Shown here piece after piece: positions 7,401-8,684 of a stretch of DNA of 8,684 bases. The notes below the pieces were generated by a model. The model saw only the letters and a list, made by a program, of their open reading frames with translations. It did not search any database and was not told the DNA's origin. Each line of letters starts with the position of its first letter. Position 1 is the first letter of the stretch. The position numbers and the translations under genes are program-made. Source of the stretch: Bacillota bacterium (GTDB lineage Bacteria; Bacillota; Clostridia; Christensenellales; Aristaeellaceae); contig JAEWWY010000002.1 of the NCBI GenBank assembly GCA_023458835.1, positions 1 to 8,684 on the forward strand. The letters run 5' to 3'.

Positions 7401-8607
7401 TTAGGGAGTCCTCTCTTTCCTGCCCGTCCTTTGCGCGCACCCTGCCACTCCCCATGCAGTTGGGGCAGATCGCTGACATCAAAAGGTGCAGCGGTGTTTT
7501 TGATTTTTTCCGGGTGCATTCCGTAAGCCCCAGGGAAGTAAAGCCGTGCACCACGGTTTTGACCCGGTCGCGATTCAGCTCCGTCTTCAGCGTTTCCAGG
7601 ACCATCTGCCGGTGATGCTCCTCCTGCATATCGATAAAGTCCATCATGATGATGCCGCCTATGTTGCGAAGCCGCACCTGCCTTGCGATTTCCCGGCAGG
7701 CTTCCTTGTTGAGGGTGAAGATTGTATCCTCCAGCAGCTTTTTGCCTGTGAATTTTCCGGTGTTCACATCGATTACGGTCATAGCTTCGCACAGGTCAAA
7801 TATGAGATATCCGCCGCTTTTGAGCCACACCTTGCGGTGAAGCGCCTTTTCCACCTGAGAAAGGATGCCGAAAGCCGCCAACAGGTTTTCATCGGAGACG
7901 CAGGAAATTTCTATGCCGGGAATCATCATATCTTTTCTGTTGGTGACCACCCTGCCGATCTCCCTGGCCGGGTAATCTCTTAGCAGTTCGGTAAAAGGGT
8001 CGGGGTTTTTATACAGCAGCCGGGGCGCATTTGATTGAGGGTACAGCCTTTGAACTTCTTGCCACGCCCCCTGCAAAGCGGCGATCTCCTGGGCAATATC
8101 CTCGCGGCCGGCGGAAAGTGAAGCGGAGCGCATCACCAGCCCGGCGTTCAAAGGCGCAAGCTCCCGGCCGAGGCACTGCAAAAGCTCCCGCTCCGTTTCA
8201 TTTTGCACCCGCTGGGAAACGCCCACGAACGCATCCAGCGGCAGAAAGACCACATACGTACCCGGGAAGGTGATATCCCGGGTAAGGTAGGCGCCTTTTT
8301 CCCCCATCGGGTCCTTCTTCACCTGCACCAGAATCTCCTGGCCTGTCTGCAGGGAGGAGCGGGCGCTTTTCTTAACCTGAAAACCGGGCGCTTCCCCTAA
8401 AGGCAGAAAGCCATTCCTCTCCAGGCCCAGATCCACGAAGGCCGCGTCCATCCCCGGGACGATACGTTCCACCCGGCCCTTGAAAATAGCACTGGCCATG
8501 GAGGAGGATTTTTCACGCTCATAGGCGTCATATTCGCAAACCTCGCCATCTTCCAGCAATGCGGTATGGCAGCGGTTTTTCTCTTCAAAGAGTATGATCT
8601 CGCGCAT
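7393..8607 (-). CDS. rng: Short ribonuclease G/E family endoribonuclease
   Basis: RNase E/G enzymes cut single-stranded, AU-rich RNA, prefer 5'-monophosphate ends, and act in rRNA maturation and mRNA decay. The 404-residue protein begins MREIILFEE and has an S1-like domain (about 38-125). The catalytic DNase I-like region includes VIDVNTGKF (D280) and MMDFIDM (D323), matching the two magnesium-binding aspartates of E. coli RNase E. RDRVKTVVHGFTSLGL (346-361) follows, then the zinc-link CPNC (C381, C384). It ends only 20 residues later, whereas E. coli RNase G has 489 residues. The small dimerisation domain therefore appears to be missing, and miaB starts at once, leaving no room for it in another frame. 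I chose ATG 8607 because AAAGGA lies 6 nt upstream; an in-frame ATG at 8673 would add 22 residues unlike the family. Its role in this organism is inferred. Confidence 0.94.
   Translation of the reverse strand: MREIILFEEKNRCHTALLEDGEVCEYDAYEREKSSSMASAIFKGRVERIVPGMDAAFVDLGLERNGFLPLGEAPGFQVKKSARSSLQTGQEILVQVKKDPMGEKGAYLTRDITFPGTYVVFLPLDAFVGVSQRVQNETERELLQCLGRELAPLNAGLVMRSASLSAGREDIAQEIAALQGAWQEVQRLYPQSNAPRLLYKNPDPFTELLRDYPAREIGRVVTNRKDMMIPGIEISCVSDENLLAAFGILSQVEKALHRKVWLKSGGYLIFDLCEAMTVIDVNTGKFTGKKLLEDTIFTLNKEACREIARQVRLRNIGGIIMMDFIDMQEEHHRQMVLETLKTELNRDRVKTVVHGFTSLGLTECTRKKSKTPLHLLMSAICPNCMGSGRVRAKDGQEREDSLNG
7409..7414 (-). promoter_or_regulatory. miaB ribosome binding site, within rng
   Basis: AGAGGA on the minus strand lies 8 nt before the miaB ATG and inside the last codons of rng. 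Because rng ends 8 bp into miaB, rng translation should open or feed this site. Confidence 0.6.
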
Positions 8608-8613
8608 GTATGT

Positions 8614-8619
8614 TCCTTT
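8614..8619 (-). promoter_or_regulatory. rng ribosome binding site deciding its start
   Basis: AAAGGA on the minus strand sits 6 nt before ATG 8607. It shares a base with a TGA at 8619-8621 that would end an upstream gene, the same stop/Shine-Dalgarno arrangement as mutS-mutL. This supports starting rng at 8607 and not at the upstream in-frame ATG (8673), which has no such context. Confidence 0.7.
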
Positions 8620-8684
8620 CACAAGCTTTCCAGGGGCATAAGTCCCCCATCCGGTCCCTTTCCCCAAAGGCATATCCGCATCAG
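8619..8684 (-). CDS. Possible C-terminal end of an upstream gene
   Basis: One minus-strand frame is open from the window edge to a TGA at 8619-8621 and would encode 21 residues ending GLMPLESL. Its stop overlaps the rng ribosome binding site, as expected for an adjoining gene of the same series. I do not recognise the peptide. In many Clostridia rng follows a pair of genes for a radical-SAM protein and a DUF2344 protein, so a DUF2344 tail is a reasonable guess from context only. The fragment is too short to exclude chance. Confidence 0.4.
   Translation of the reverse strand: MMRICLWGKGPDGGLMPLESL

Noticed and set aside
8605..8673. Upstream in-frame ATG at 8673 for rng
   Set aside because: The 22 extra residues do not resemble the family's N-terminus. 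ATG 8607 has a well-spaced AAAGGA and gives the usual opening MREIILFEE.

Overview
The window is a stretch of bacterial chromosome carrying one tightly packed gene series, all on the minus strand. In transcription order (high to low coordinates) it reads: the tail of an unidentified gene, rng (RNase G/E family), miaB, a ylbF-family gene, mutS, mutL and miaA, which runs off the left edge. Protein features point to Bacillota, most likely class Clostridia. These are the order miaB-ylbF-mutS-mutL-miaA, a MutL with endonuclease motifs instead of a MutH partner, a YlbF/YmcA-family protein, clostridial-style MiaB motifs (NTCCVR, GVCGCM) and strong AGGAGG-type ribosome binding sites. Base composition looks GC-rich for that class (mid-50s percent by eye, not computed). 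No genus can be named from this evidence.

Region by region: 8619-8684 probably holds the last codons of an upstream gene. At 7393-8607 is a short RNase G/E with both catalytic aspartates and the zinc-link cysteines, but almost nothing after them. MiaB (5979-7400) overlaps rng by 8 bp and overlaps the YlbF-family gene (5581-5982) by 4 bp (ATGA). A 44-bp gap leads to mutS (2933-5536). The mutS stop codon runs into the mutL Shine-Dalgarno sequence (mutL 937-2922), and miaA (917 down to beyond base 1) starts 19 bp later with GTG or TTG. No gene-free stretch exceeds about 80 bases. I see no convincing promoter, terminator, tRNA, mobile element or CRISPR.

Functionally the series joins three themes. 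MutS and MutL detect and initiate repair of replication mismatches. MiaA and MiaB act in sequence to make 2-methylthio-N6-isopentenyladenosine at tRNA position 37. RNase G/E and the YlbF-family protein belong to RNA processing and decay. The spacing suggests one polycistronic transcript with translational coupling, so these functions are probably co-expressed.

I found no new system here. The items most worth a second look are a perfect 10-bp hairpin inside the 3' end of the ylbF-family gene, that protein's Cys/His-rich tail, the shortened RNase G/E, and a duplicated DQHAA motif with identical codons in MutL.
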